Positions 17,527-25,552 of a stretch of 64,000 nucleotides of DNA are shown piece by piece (the stretch's first letter is position 1; each line of letters opens with the position of its first letter). Both the position numbers and the translations under genes were made by a program. The notes beneath the pieces were generated by a model, which did no database searches, was not told the origin of the DNA, and saw only the letters and a program-made list of their open reading frames with translations. The stretch spans positions 1,364,001 through 1,428,000 of the forward strand of contig NZ_BAAAOH010000001.1 in NCBI RefSeq assembly GCF_039530225.1, read 5' to 3'. Origin of the DNA: Microbacterium pumilum (lineage in GTDB: Bacteria; Actinomycetota; Actinomycetes; Actinomycetales; Microbacteriaceae).

Positions 17527-17967
17527 ATGACCATTCAGCGGATGGACAACGTCGCCATCGTCGTGCCCGATCTGAGCGCAGCCATCGCGTTCTTCACCGC
17601 GCTCGGGATGGAGCCGGGGAACAGCACCCCGATCGAAGGCGTGTGGGCTGACCGGACCGTCGGACTCGAGGGGGTGCGGAGCGAGATCGCGATGATGCGG
17701 ACTCCGGACGGCCACAGCCAGCTGGAGCTGACCACATACCAGCACCCTGAGGCGCTCGGCGGAGAGTGGGCGAATCCGGCACCCAACACGCTGGGCCTGC
17801 ATCGCATCATGTTCGCCGTCGACGACATCGACGACACCATCGCCCGACTGCGGCCGCACGGCGCCGAATTGCTCGGCGACGTGGTGAACTATGAGGGCGT
17901 GTACAAACTCTGCTACCTCCGAGGCCCCGCCGGCATCATCGTCGCGCTCGCCGAGCAGATCGGCTGA
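17527..17967 (+). CDS. VOC family protein
   Basis: The 146-residue VOC protein begins at ATG 17527 (MTIQRMDNVAIVVPDL), with GAAGG seven bases upstream; the in-frame ATG at 17521 is an alternative. It carries the beta-alpha-beta pattern IVVPDLSAAIAFFTALGM and the C-terminal metal-site strand LRGPAGIIVALAEQIG. The alpha-galactosidase gene follows 12 bases after the stop, so the two are probably co-transcribed; no functional link is evident. Confidence 0.75.
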   Translation: MTIQRMDNVAIVVPDLSAAIAFFTALGMEPGNSTPIEGVWADRTVGLEGVRSEIAMMRTPDGHSQLELTTYQHPEALGGEWANPAPNTLGLHRIMFAVDDIDDTIARLRPHGAELLGDVVNYEGVYKLCYLRGPAGIIVALAEQIG

Positions 17968-17979
17968 GGCGAGGAACCG

Positions 17980-19293
17980 ATGGTATTGCTGCGACCGCGC
18001 ACGCCCCCGATGGGCTGGAACAGCTGGGACTGCTACGGCACGACCGTGACAGAGGCCGAGGTGCTGGCCAATGCCGAGATCCTCGCGGGCGAGCTGCTGC
18101 CGCAGGGCTGGGACACGGTGGTGATCGACATCGACTGGTCGGACCCCACCGCTCGCTCCCACGGCTACAACGGCGAAGCGCCGCTCGCGATGGACGATCA
18201 CGGACGGCTCATCCCCGACGTCGTGCGCTTCCCGAGCTCGGCCGGCGGTGCCGGCTTCGCGCCACTCGCCGAACGCATCCACGCCCTGGGACTCAAGTTC
18301 GGCATCCACACGATGCGCGGCATCCCGCGTCGCGCCGTGGCCGCGCGGACCCCGATCCTCGGCGCGGACGCGACAGCGGCGGTTGTCGCGGATCCCCGCA
18401 ACCTGTGCGAGTGGAACCCCGACATGCTCGGCCTCGACCATTCCCACCCTGCGGCTCAGGCCTATTACGACTCCACGATCGACCTGTACGCGTCGTGGGG
18501 GGTCGACTTCCTCAAGACCGACGACATGCTGTGGCCGTACCAGACCGCCGACATCGAGGCGTACTCGGCGGCCGTCGAGCGCTCGCCGCGCGGATTCGCG
18601 CTGAGTCTCTCGCCCGGCCGGGACCTGTCGATGGCGCACCTCGACCACCTGCGCGCGCACGCCACGATGTGGCGGGTGAGCGATGACCTCTGGGATGACT
18701 GGTCCGCCGTGGTGGCGAACCTTGCGCGTCTCGGGAGGTGGGCGCCGCACGCCATCGAAGGAGCGTGGCCCGACGGCGACATGCTGCCGCTCGGCCGGCT
18801 CGGACTGCGCGCGGAACGGGGTGCTCCCCGCGACGACGCGCTCACGCCCGCCCAGCGCCGCACCCTGCTCACCGTCTGGCTCATGGCGCGTTCGCCGCTG
18901 ATGATCGGCGGCGACCTGCCCACGACCGACCCCGCGACGATGGCGCTGTTCGCATCGCCCGCCGTCGCGCGCATCGTGAGCGACTCCATCGGCGGTCGTG
19001 AAGTGCTCCGCGAAGAGCCACTCGTGCTGTGGACGGCCGAGGGTCGCAGCGGCGCCCGCTACGCGGCGGTCATCAACCTCGGCGATGAGCCGCTGGCCAC
19101 AGCGGTGGACGCTTCCGCGATCGGGTTCGACGGCGGCGCACCAGTGCGCGACCTGTGGACCGGGGCGACCTTCGACCGTGCGCCGGTCGCGGTGCAGAGC
19201 GACGACGCGCGCGGGGTGGCACCGGGCTCCACTGCCTTGCGCGTCGTGCTCGAGCCGCACGCGAGCGCGCTCCTCATGCAGGAGGGCGACTGA
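17980..19293 (+). CDS. GH27-like alpha-galactosidase
   Basis: The 437-residue protein opens with the GH27/GH36 signature MGWNSWDCYG (residues 11-20). The TIM barrel contains DFLKTDD near 177-183, where the first Asp of TDD is the expected nucleophile, and VSDDLWDDW near 233-241, which holds the acid/base Asp. ARSPLMIGGDL near 305-315 and a C-terminal beta-sandwich follow. GH27 enzymes release terminal alpha-linked galactose, or sometimes N-acetylgalactosamine or arabinopyranose. The absence of a signal peptide points to cytoplasmic action on imported oligosaccharides. Confidence 0.85.
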   Translation: MVLLRPRTPPMGWNSWDCYGTTVTEAEVLANAEILAGELLPQGWDTVVIDIDWSDPTARSHGYNGEAPLAMDDHGRLIPDVVRFPSSAGGAGFAPLAERIHALGLKFGIHTMRGIPRRAVAARTPILGADATAAVVADPRNLCEWNPDMLGLDHSHPAAQAYYDSTIDLYASWGVDFLKTDDMLWPYQTADIEAYSAAVERSPRGFALSLSPGRDLSMAHLDHLRAHATMWRVSDDLWDDWSAVVANLARLGRWAPHAIEGAWPDGDMLPLGRLGLRAERGAPRDDALTPAQRRTLLTVWLMARSPLMIGGDLPTTDPATMALFASPAVARIVSDSIGGREVLREEPLVLWTAEGRSGARYAAVINLGDEPLATAVDASAIGFDGGAPVRDLWTGATFDRAPVAVQSDDARGVAPGSTALRVVLEPHASALLMQEGD

Positions 19294-19303
19294 CCGCATC
19301 CTC

Positions 19304-19331
19304 GGTCGCTGCGCTCCCTCGCTCAACGACC
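19304..19331. repeat. Degenerate actinobacterial intergenic repeat
   Basis: GGTCG (19304-19308) and CGACC (19327-19331) bracket a GCTGCGCTCCCTCGCTCAA core. This composition is familiar from dispersed intergenic repeats in Microbacterium-type genomes. It lies in the 66-base gap after the GH27 gene. Confidence 0.4.
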
Positions 19332-19347
19332 AGGGGCGCGGCGCGAG

Positions 19348-19353
19348 TAGCCT
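19348..19353 (+). promoter_or_regulatory. -10 element of a probable leaderless azoreductase transcript
   Basis: TAGCCT is followed by six bases and the GTG at 19360, matching the leaderless pattern seen at several genes in this window. Confidence 0.55.
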
Positions 19354-19359
19354 GCGAAG

Positions 19360-19989
19360 GTGCCCATCCTTCTCCAGATCGACTCGTCCGCCGACGCCAG
19401 CACATCGCGCACACGAGCGCTGACCGCCGCCGTCGCGGCCGCATGGCGCGGACGCGGCGTTGACTACGAAGTCGTCGTCCGCGACCTTCACGCCGACCAG
19501 CTGCCGCACCTGCGAACGCCGGCGCAGCATTGGCCGCGGCGACTGCGCGAGGGCGCGAGCATCCCCGATGATCTCGAAGAGCTCCAGCGGTCCGTCCTCG
19601 ACGAGCTGCTGAGCGCCGACGCCGTGGTCATCGGCGCACCGATGTACAACTACTCGATGCCGTCGACCTTGAAAGCCTGGGTGGATCTCATCCATGTGCC
19701 CGGGGTCACGGCATCCTTCGACGAGCCGTCGCAGCCGCTCGCCGGGCGTCCGGCGGTCATCGCGACTGCGCGCGGAGCCGCCTACGATCCCGGCACGCGC
19801 ACCGAGGGCTGGGATCACGTCGTTCCGCCTCTCCAGCTCGTGCTCGGCGAGGGACTCGGGATGACGGTGCACGTCGTCGCGACGAGCCGCACGCTTGCGG
19901 AACGCGTGCCCGACCTGGGTGCGCGGCGGGCGGCGGAGGAGTTGGAGGCGGCTCTAGCCGAGGCGCGCCGGCTCGGCTCGACCATCTGA
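19360..19989 (+). CDS. azoR: FMN-dependent NADH-azoreductase family protein
   Basis: The 209-residue flavodoxin-like protein begins at GTG 19360. Key features are the FMN phosphate loop DSSADASTSRTRAL near residues 8-21, APMYNYSMPSTLKAWVDLI near 93-111, typical of AzoR, and a central beta-sheet strand AVVIGAP. AzoR enzymes reduce azo and quinone compounds with NADH. The protein is probably a stand-alone stress or detoxification enzyme; it is convergent with the DUF5054 gene. Confidence 0.8.
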   Translation: MPILLQIDSSADASTSRTRALTAAVAAAWRGRGVDYEVVVRDLHADQLPHLRTPAQHWPRRLREGASIPDDLEELQRSVLDELLSADAVVIGAPMYNYSMPSTLKAWVDLIHVPGVTASFDEPSQPLAGRPAVIATARGAAYDPGTRTEGWDHVVPPLQLVLGEGLGMTVHVVATSRTLAERVPDLGARRAAEELEAALAEARRLGSTI

Positions 19990-20015
19990 CGGAGCTCATT
20001 CGACCGCGAACCTGC

Positions 20016-22085
20016 TCAGGCGAGCTCGAGCGCGAATCTGAAGCGGATGTCGTCGTCGAACCACATCGTGAAGTTCGTGCCCCACACGTTGTTGTGCAGG
20101 TTCACGTGGAACCCGTCGTCGGGGTCGGGCACCGAGTTGTCGAAGCGCAGCAACGCGGGCTGACCCACCGCGACGAGCGCCGCGTCGAGGGGGCGCAGCG
20201 AGAATCGGCGTTCCGCGGTGTGCGTGATCTCCGAGACCGCATGAAGCCTGCGGTTGCCGTTGCGCACGACCGCCTGCGGGTCGACCGCGGTGCCGAGCTT
20301 GCCGAGGCGCCACTCGCCCGCCGCTGTTCGGGGGCGGAATCCGAGCCAGCCCGCTTCGGGCAGCCGTGATGCGTCCTTGCCGCGCAGGTCGAGGGTGATC
20401 GCGATCGGCCCCGGTTTCGCAGGGAAGCTGTAGGAGAGTCGGATGTCGCGCGGCCCGCCCCACGCCTCGCGCGCCTGCTCGGGCAGCTCGAGGCTCAGCA
20501 CGGCGGTCGGCCCCGTCTCGTGGTCGAGGCGATGGGCCGATACGACCCGCGCCGAGAATCTCGTCGCCGGCAGAACGTCGGCGATCGCGAGGCCCGGCTT
20601 CGACTGGTCGGGCACCGCCCAGAACGCGTGCTGGTCGAGGTTCCGGCAGTACTCGCGCAGCCAACGCGCCTCGTCGCGCTCGTCGAACGTCTGGTAGCTG
20701 TAGGCCGCGAGAGGATGCTCGAGGTCGGCCCAGTTCACGCCGTTCGCGTCGGTGAGCCGGACGAGGGAGCCATCCTCGCCGAAGCGCACCTCGTAGTGGC
20801 CGAACGTGTGGCTCCTGGTGACGTCCATGGCGAGTGCGCCGTCGGTGTCGGCGACCTTCGGGCGCGTCTCATCGATTGCAGCCAGAGCGTCAGCGCGTCG
20901 CTCGGGCGTCAGCGCGGCGAGCGCTCGGTCGAGATGAGCACGCTGCTCGGCCCACGAGGCCTCGAAAGCCGAGTACGAGAGACCCCGCGGATTCGGGTGC
21001 TCGCTGTAGGCCCACGCGAACGCGTCGAATTCCTCGGGGTTGGCGGCCGGGTCGACGACGTCGATGGCCCGGGCCCGCTGGAATGCGGCCTTCTCGTAGT
21101 TCACGTAGTCGGGCAGGTAGGTCTTCAGGTCTTTGCCCCACGTGTGCTCGGGCACGAGCAGCAGTCCGTCGCTGAACTCATCGCACTCGGGCGTGCCGGG
21201 CGTCAGTGCGCCCGAGGCGACCCACTCCGTCCGCAGCCGCAGCAGCGCTCGCAGTCTGGCCGTCAGCACCGGGTCGCTGGCCACCCCGTGGATCCACGAA
21301 TCGCCGATCTCCCGCTCGACGATCGGCAGTCTCGCCCTCGCAGCCGTCGCCCCTGCCCCGAATGCGTCGAGTGTGGAGGCGATGATCCGGGCGTCCGGGT
21401 ACGCGGCCTGCAGGCGCGCGAACAGCGCCTCGATCTCGTCGACCGGCGGCGGCCCGAGGTTGTCTCCGGTGTGCGCGAGGTGGAGGGCCTCGCCGCTGCC
21501 GGGCACGACCGCGACTCCGAGCTCGGTCGCGCCATAGCTGCGGGCGTAGTTCACGACCACCTCGCTGCCGTCCGGCGCGCGCCAGACGAAGAACTCCGGC
21601 ACGTCGGGCACGGCGGAGGCGTCATTGACACCCAGATGCAGGAAGTCGAGCCCGGCCGTTGCGAGGAAGGGCACGAGACCGATCGTATGACCCGGGATAT
21701 CCGTCATCTTCGCCGCGGTCGTTCGCACGCCGAACCGATCGTCGAGTCGGCGACCGATCGCGATGCCGTGTTCGACGAGTCCGGCATCCACCAGCTCGGT
21801 GTGGGTGGTCAATGGCAGCCCGTGCCAGCGGACATGACCGGAGCGGATGGCTCGCTCGAGGGCGGTCCGCTCGACGGGGGTGCCCAGCCGGAGCGCCTCG
21901 TGGATCAGCCACGATCCGGTCGTCCAGATGAACCGGGCGGCACCGCCGCGGTGCGCGAGCTCGTCCGCCAGCGCTATCGCACGCGGCAGATACTCGTGGA
22001 CGTACCGATCGGTCACGTTCGCTGCGGTATCGGTGAACCCGAGGTCGAGGTGGGTCTTGAAGACGACGTGAACGGTCGAGATCAT
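20016..22085 (-). CDS. DUF5054 protein with GH38-like N-terminal domain
   Basis: The start is ATG 22085 (MISTVHVVFKTHLDLGF), with GAAGGATGC as ribosome site; the frame above it reads as noise. The 689-residue product begins with FKTHLDLGFTD, an HxD zinc-binding pattern like that of GH38 alpha-mannosidases. It continues with a barrel (GHTIGLVPFLATAGLDFLHL) and a C-terminal beta-rich half ending LHNNVWGTNFTMWFDDDI. DUF5054 proteins are usually called glycoside hydrolase-like; substrate is unproven. It is divergent from a true GH38 gene, suggesting shared control and a related substrate. Confidence 0.7.
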   Translation of the reverse strand: MISTVHVVFKTHLDLGFTDTAANVTDRYVHEYLPRAIALADELAHRGGAARFIWTTGSWLIHEALRLGTPVERTALERAIRSGHVRWHGLPLTTHTELVDAGLVEHGIAIGRRLDDRFGVRTTAAKMTDIPGHTIGLVPFLATAGLDFLHLGVNDASAVPDVPEFFVWRAPDGSEVVVNYARSYGATELGVAVVPGSGEALHLAHTGDNLGPPPVDEIEALFARLQAAYPDARIIASTLDAFGAGATAARARLPIVEREIGDSWIHGVASDPVLTARLRALLRLRTEWVASGALTPGTPECDEFSDGLLLVPEHTWGKDLKTYLPDYVNYEKAAFQRARAIDVVDPAANPEEFDAFAWAYSEHPNPRGLSYSAFEASWAEQRAHLDRALAALTPERRADALAAIDETRPKVADTDGALAMDVTRSHTFGHYEVRFGEDGSLVRLTDANGVNWADLEHPLAAYSYQTFDERDEARWLREYCRNLDQHAFWAVPDQSKPGLAIADVLPATRFSARVVSAHRLDHETGPTAVLSLELPEQAREAWGGPRDIRLSYSFPAKPGPIAITLDLRGKDASRLPEAGWLGFRPRTAAGEWRLGKLGTAVDPQAVVRNGNRRLHAVSEITHTAERRFSLRPLDAALVAVGQPALLRFDNSVPDPDDGFHVNLHNNVWGTNFTMWFDDDIRFRFALELA

Positions 22086-22118
22086 CGTTGCATCCTTCGT
22101 GCATAGCGAGCCCGCGAT

Positions 22119-22138
22119 CCGCGGCGCCTGTGCCGCGG
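22119..22138. repeat. Inverted repeat in the DUF5054-GH38 divergent region
   Basis: CCGCGGC (22119-22125) and GCCGCGG (22132-22138) form a perfect 7-bp stem with a 6-base loop, about 33 bases before the DUF5054 start. It may be an mRNA leader hairpin or an operator. Confidence 0.35.
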
Positions 22139-22221
22139 TAGCGTCCAGAGAACTTTGCCACATCCGCCCCGTCGAGCCGTAGGGATTTCCACCGCTTACC
22201 GGCATACTTTTCTCGGCCCTT

Positions 22222-22237
22222 GAAACACTGGAGTTTC
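22222..22237. promoter_or_regulatory. Operator-like palindrome at the GH38 start
   Basis: GAAAC and GTTTC flank a 6-base centre immediately before ATG 22239. The site overlaps the GGAG ribosome-binding region, and TACTTT (22205-22210) upstream could be the -10 box. The size suits a LacI-type or similar regulator; none is encoded adjacent. Confidence 0.4.
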
Positions 22238-22238
22238 C

Positions 22239-25200
22239 ATGCACGACAACCGTGTGATCACCGAAGGAAGAATCGAACGCTTCGTTCGCGACACCCTCAT
22301 TCCAGCGCTGTACATCGAGACCGCGCCGCTGGCGATCAGCGTGTGGGACGACCTCGACGAACCGCTGCCGTTCGCCGACGCCGTGGGTCAGTCGTATCGG
22401 CCGATCGAGGTTCCCTACACGTGGGGCAGGGCCTGGTCGACGTCGTGGTTCCACGTGACCGGGCGGGTGCCGGAGGAATGGCTGCGCGGCGACGGTGCGA
22501 GGACGCGCGCCGAGCTCGTGATCGACCTCGGCTTCACTCACGACCGGCCCGGCTTCCAGGTCGAGGGGCTCGCGTACCGTCCGGACGGAACGACGCTCAA
22601 GTCCATCAACCCGCGCAGCAGCTATGTCTCCGTCCCGCAGGACGGCAGCGGCGAGGTCGACCTGTACGTCGAGGGTGCTGCGAACCCCAACATCGCCGGC
22701 GACTGGACGTGGAAGGCCACGCCGCTCGGCGAGAAGAGCACAGCCGGCGACGAGCTGCTCTACGTGCTCCAGCAGTGCGATGCCGCCCTCATGGACGTCA
22801 CGGTGTGGGAGCTCATCCAGGACGTGTGGACCCTCGCCGGGCTGATGAAGGAGCTGCCCTTCGAATCGCCACGTCGTCACCGCATCCTCGGCGCGCTCGA
22901 GAAGCTCGTCGACGTCGTCGACCCGGCCGATGTGTCGGCATCCGCTTCCTCCGGTCGCGACGTGCTCGCGCCGGTCCTCGCCCTGCCCGCCTCGGCGAGC
23001 AGCCACCGCGTCGTGGCGATCGGGCATGCGCACATCGACTCCGCATGGCTCTGGCCGATCCGCGAGACCATCCGCAAGTGCGCGCGGACGTTCTCAAGCG
23101 TGCTGGCACTGATGGATGCCGACCCTGAGTTCCGGTTCGCCTGCTCCTCGGCGCAGCAGCTCAAGTGGATGAAGGACGGATACCCCGAGATCTTCGAGCG
23201 GATCAAGGAGAAGGTCGCCGTCGGGCAGTTCATCCCGGTCGGAGGGATGTGGGTCGAGTCCGATATGAACCTGCCCGGGGCCGAGGCCATGGCTCGTCAG
23301 TTCGTCGCGGGCAAGCGCTTCTTCCTCGAGGAGTTCGGAGTCGACACGCGCGAAGCCTGGGTGCCCGACACCTTCGGCTACTCCGGTGCGGTCCCGCAGA
23401 TCATGAAAGCGTCGGGCACGGAGTGGTTCCTCACCCAGAAGATCTCGTGGAACCAGACCAACACCATGCCGCACCACACGTTCCTGTGGGAGGGCATCGA
23501 CGGCACGCGCGTGTTCACGCACTTCCCTCCCGCCGACACCTACGTGGGCGAGGTCTCAGGGGCGGATCTGGCGCGCGCCGAGCGCACGTTCCACGATCAC
23601 CGCGACGCATCCGTGTCGCTGCTTCCCTTCGGATTCGGCGACGGCGGAGGTGGCCCCACCCGCGAGATGATGGCGGCCGTACGGCGCACGCGCTCGCTCG
23701 AAGGCTCGCCCACCGTTGAGATCGACACCCCCGAGCACTTCTTCGAGCGCGCCGAAGCCGAGCTCCCCGAGCCGCCGGTATGGAGTGGCGAGCTCTACCT
23801 CGAGCTGCACCGCGCGAGCTACACGACGCAGCACCTCACGAAGCAGGGCAACCGCCGCAACGAGCACTGGCTGCGTGAAGCTGAACTGTGGGCGACGACG
23901 GCCGCCGTCCGCGCCGGCGCAGACTACCCGTACGACGACCTCGAGCGCATCTGGCAGCTCGTGCTGCTGCAGCAGTTCCACGACATCCTTCCCGGCACGT
24001 CGATCGCGTGGGTGCATCGCGAGGTCGAGTCGAACAACCGTGGGCTCGCTGTTGAGCTGGAAGGGCTGATCACGTCGGCCCTCGGGCACTTCGACGCCGG
24101 GGACGGTGTCGAGTACGTCGCGAACGCCGCACCGTTCTCACGCGATGGGGTTCCCGCGCTTTCCGCTGGGCCTCGGGTGGCGCACGCCGGGGCCGTGAGG
24201 CTCCAGCGGACCGCTGACGGACACGTGCTCGACAACGGCCTGGCTCGCGTCGTCGTCGACGAGCGCGGCCTGATCGTGTCGCTCGTGGATGTCGCGAGCG
24301 GGCGTGACGCGATCGCTCCGGGTGCCGGGGGCAATCTGCTTCAGCTCCACCGCGACCTGCCGAACCAGTGGGACGCCTGGGACGTCGACGAACACTACCT
24401 CCGCGTGGCGACGGACATGACCGGCGTCGACGCGATCACGGCGATGCAGGCGCCGGATGCGGCATCGCTCACGATCGAGCGCTCGTTCGGCGCGTCGCAC
24501 GTGACGCAGGTGCTGACGCTGCGCGCCGGCGACCCGGCCCTCCACATCGACAACGACATCGACTGGCACGAGCGTCGCAAGATGCTGAAGATCGCCTTCC
24601 CGCTCGACGTCCACGCCGATCGGGTCGCAGCCGAGACGCAATTCGGCCACATCCAGCGTCCTACGCACGCGAATACCTCGTGGGATGCCGCTCGTTTCGA
24701 GCTGTGCGCGCAGCGGTGGCTGCACGTCGCCGAGCCCGGGTTCGGCGTCGCGATCGCGAACGAGTCGAGCTATGGGTACGACGCGCAGCGTTCGACGCGG
24801 TCGGATGGCGGCACGACGACGACCGCGCGCGTGTCGCTGCTGCGCGCCCCGACCTTCCCCGACCCGGTCGCCGACCAAGGGCGCCACTCGATCGGCCTGT
24901 CGATCAGGGTGGGTGCGGACGTGCGCGCGGCGATCCGGGAGGGGTACCGCATCAACCTGCCTGAGCGGCACGCGCCCGGTCGGGTGGCGCCGCTGGTGCA
25001 CATCGATCACCCTGCCGTGCTCGTCGAGTCGGTGAAGCTCGCCGAGGACCGCAGCGGTGACGTGATCGTGCGCCTTTACGAGTCGGAGGGCGCCCGCGCC
25101 AAAGCCGCCGTGGACTTCGATTTCGACGTAGAGGATGTCGTCGCGACAGATCTGATCGAGCGCGAAGTCGCGCCGCCCGCCGGCTTCGTGCGAGACGGCG

Positions 25201-25262
25201 CGTCGGTGAAGCTCGTCCTGCGTCCGTTCCAGCTGGTGACCCTGCGGATCCGCCGGGCCTGA
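22239..25262 (+). CDS. Alpha-mannosidase, GH38
   Basis: The 1007-residue protein has the full bacterial GH38 layout. An N-terminal beta domain (residues 1-250) precedes the catalytic barrel with zinc motif GHAHIDSAWLWPIRET near 260-275, and VPDTFGYSGAVPQI at 375-388, in which Asp377 is the expected nucleophile. LLQQFHDILPGTSIAWVHRE near 578-597 and C-terminal beta-sandwich domains follow. GH38 enzymes remove alpha-linked mannose from oligosaccharides and N-glycans. There is no signal peptide. GGAG lies five bases before the ATG. The divergent DUF5054 gene carries a related N-terminal fold. Confidence 0.9.
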   Translation: MHDNRVITEGRIERFVRDTLIPALYIETAPLAISVWDDLDEPLPFADAVGQSYRPIEVPYTWGRAWSTSWFHVTGRVPEEWLRGDGARTRAELVIDLGFTHDRPGFQVEGLAYRPDGTTLKSINPRSSYVSVPQDGSGEVDLYVEGAANPNIAGDWTWKATPLGEKSTAGDELLYVLQQCDAALMDVTVWELIQDVWTLAGLMKELPFESPRRHRILGALEKLVDVVDPADVSASASSGRDVLAPVLALPASASSHRVVAIGHAHIDSAWLWPIRETIRKCARTFSSVLALMDADPEFRFACSSAQQLKWMKDGYPEIFERIKEKVAVGQFIPVGGMWVESDMNLPGAEAMARQFVAGKRFFLEEFGVDTREAWVPDTFGYSGAVPQIMKASGTEWFLTQKISWNQTNTMPHHTFLWEGIDGTRVFTHFPPADTYVGEVSGADLARAERTFHDHRDASVSLLPFGFGDGGGGPTREMMAAVRRTRSLEGSPTVEIDTPEHFFERAEAELPEPPVWSGELYLELHRASYTTQHLTKQGNRRNEHWLREAELWATTAAVRAGADYPYDDLERIWQLVLLQQFHDILPGTSIAWVHREVESNNRGLAVELEGLITSALGHFDAGDGVEYVANAAPFSRDGVPALSAGPRVAHAGAVRLQRTADGHVLDNGLARVVVDERGLIVSLVDVASGRDAIAPGAGGNLLQLHRDLPNQWDAWDVDEHYLRVATDMTGVDAITAMQAPDAASLTIERSFGASHVTQVLTLRAGDPALHIDNDIDWHERRKMLKIAFPLDVHADRVAAETQFGHIQRPTHANTSWDAARFELCAQRWLHVAEPGFGVAIANESSYGYDAQRSTRSDGGTTTTARVSLLRAPTFPDPVADQGRHSIGLSIRVGADVRAAIREGYRINLPERHAPGRVAPLVHIDHPAVLVESVKLAEDRSGDVIVRLYESEGARAKAAVDFDFDVEDVVATDLIEREVAPPAGFVRDGASVKLVLRPFQLVTLRIRRA

Positions 25263-25293
25263 CTCCCGGTGAGGTGACCGTCGGGCATCCACC

Positions 25294-25376
25294 TGCGTCG
25301 TTCCCGTGCTGGCTCAGCGAGCCCGCACGGGAACGACGCATCCCGCGTGGACTCTCGGCGAGCCAGCACGGGAACG
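25294..25376. repeat. Long inverted repeat plus third copy (REP-like element)
   Basis: TGCGTCGTTCCCGTGC (25294-25309) pairs perfectly with GCACGGGAACGACGCA (25325-25340). An inner GGCTC/GAGCC stem adds five pairs. A third, slightly changed copy of the right arm, CGAGCCAGCACGGGAACG, lies at 25359-25376. The element sits between the convergent GH38 and six-hairpin genes, where it could terminate transcription from both sides. Confidence 0.75.
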
Positions 25377-25458
25377 GCAGTGGGGTGCAATTGCGGCGTG
25401 CGCCGGGGGCGTTGAGGGTCGACGACCGGCGTGGTTGCCGCGGTGTTGCGCTTCGACC

Positions 25459-25529
25459 GAATCAGGATGATCGACGGTCTCAGGACGATTCAGCGGCATC
25501 GGTCTTGAATCCGTCGATCCTCCTGGTTC
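25459..25529. repeat. Second imperfect inverted repeat in the same gap
   Basis: GAATCAGGATGATCGACGG (25459-25477) is matched by the complement of CCGTCGATCCTCCTGGTTC (25511-25529) at 17 of 19 bases, with a 33-base loop. With the element just upstream it fills most of the 290-base gene-free stretch 25263-25552; no ORF with good codon pattern is present there. Confidence 0.6.
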
Positions 25530-25552
25530 CGTCGACGGGGTGAGTCGGGCGG

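Noticed and set aside
17218-19872. 884-codon minus-strand frame spanning several real genes
   Set aside because: It crosses VOC, GH27 and azoreductase genes in antisense and encodes no recognisable domain.
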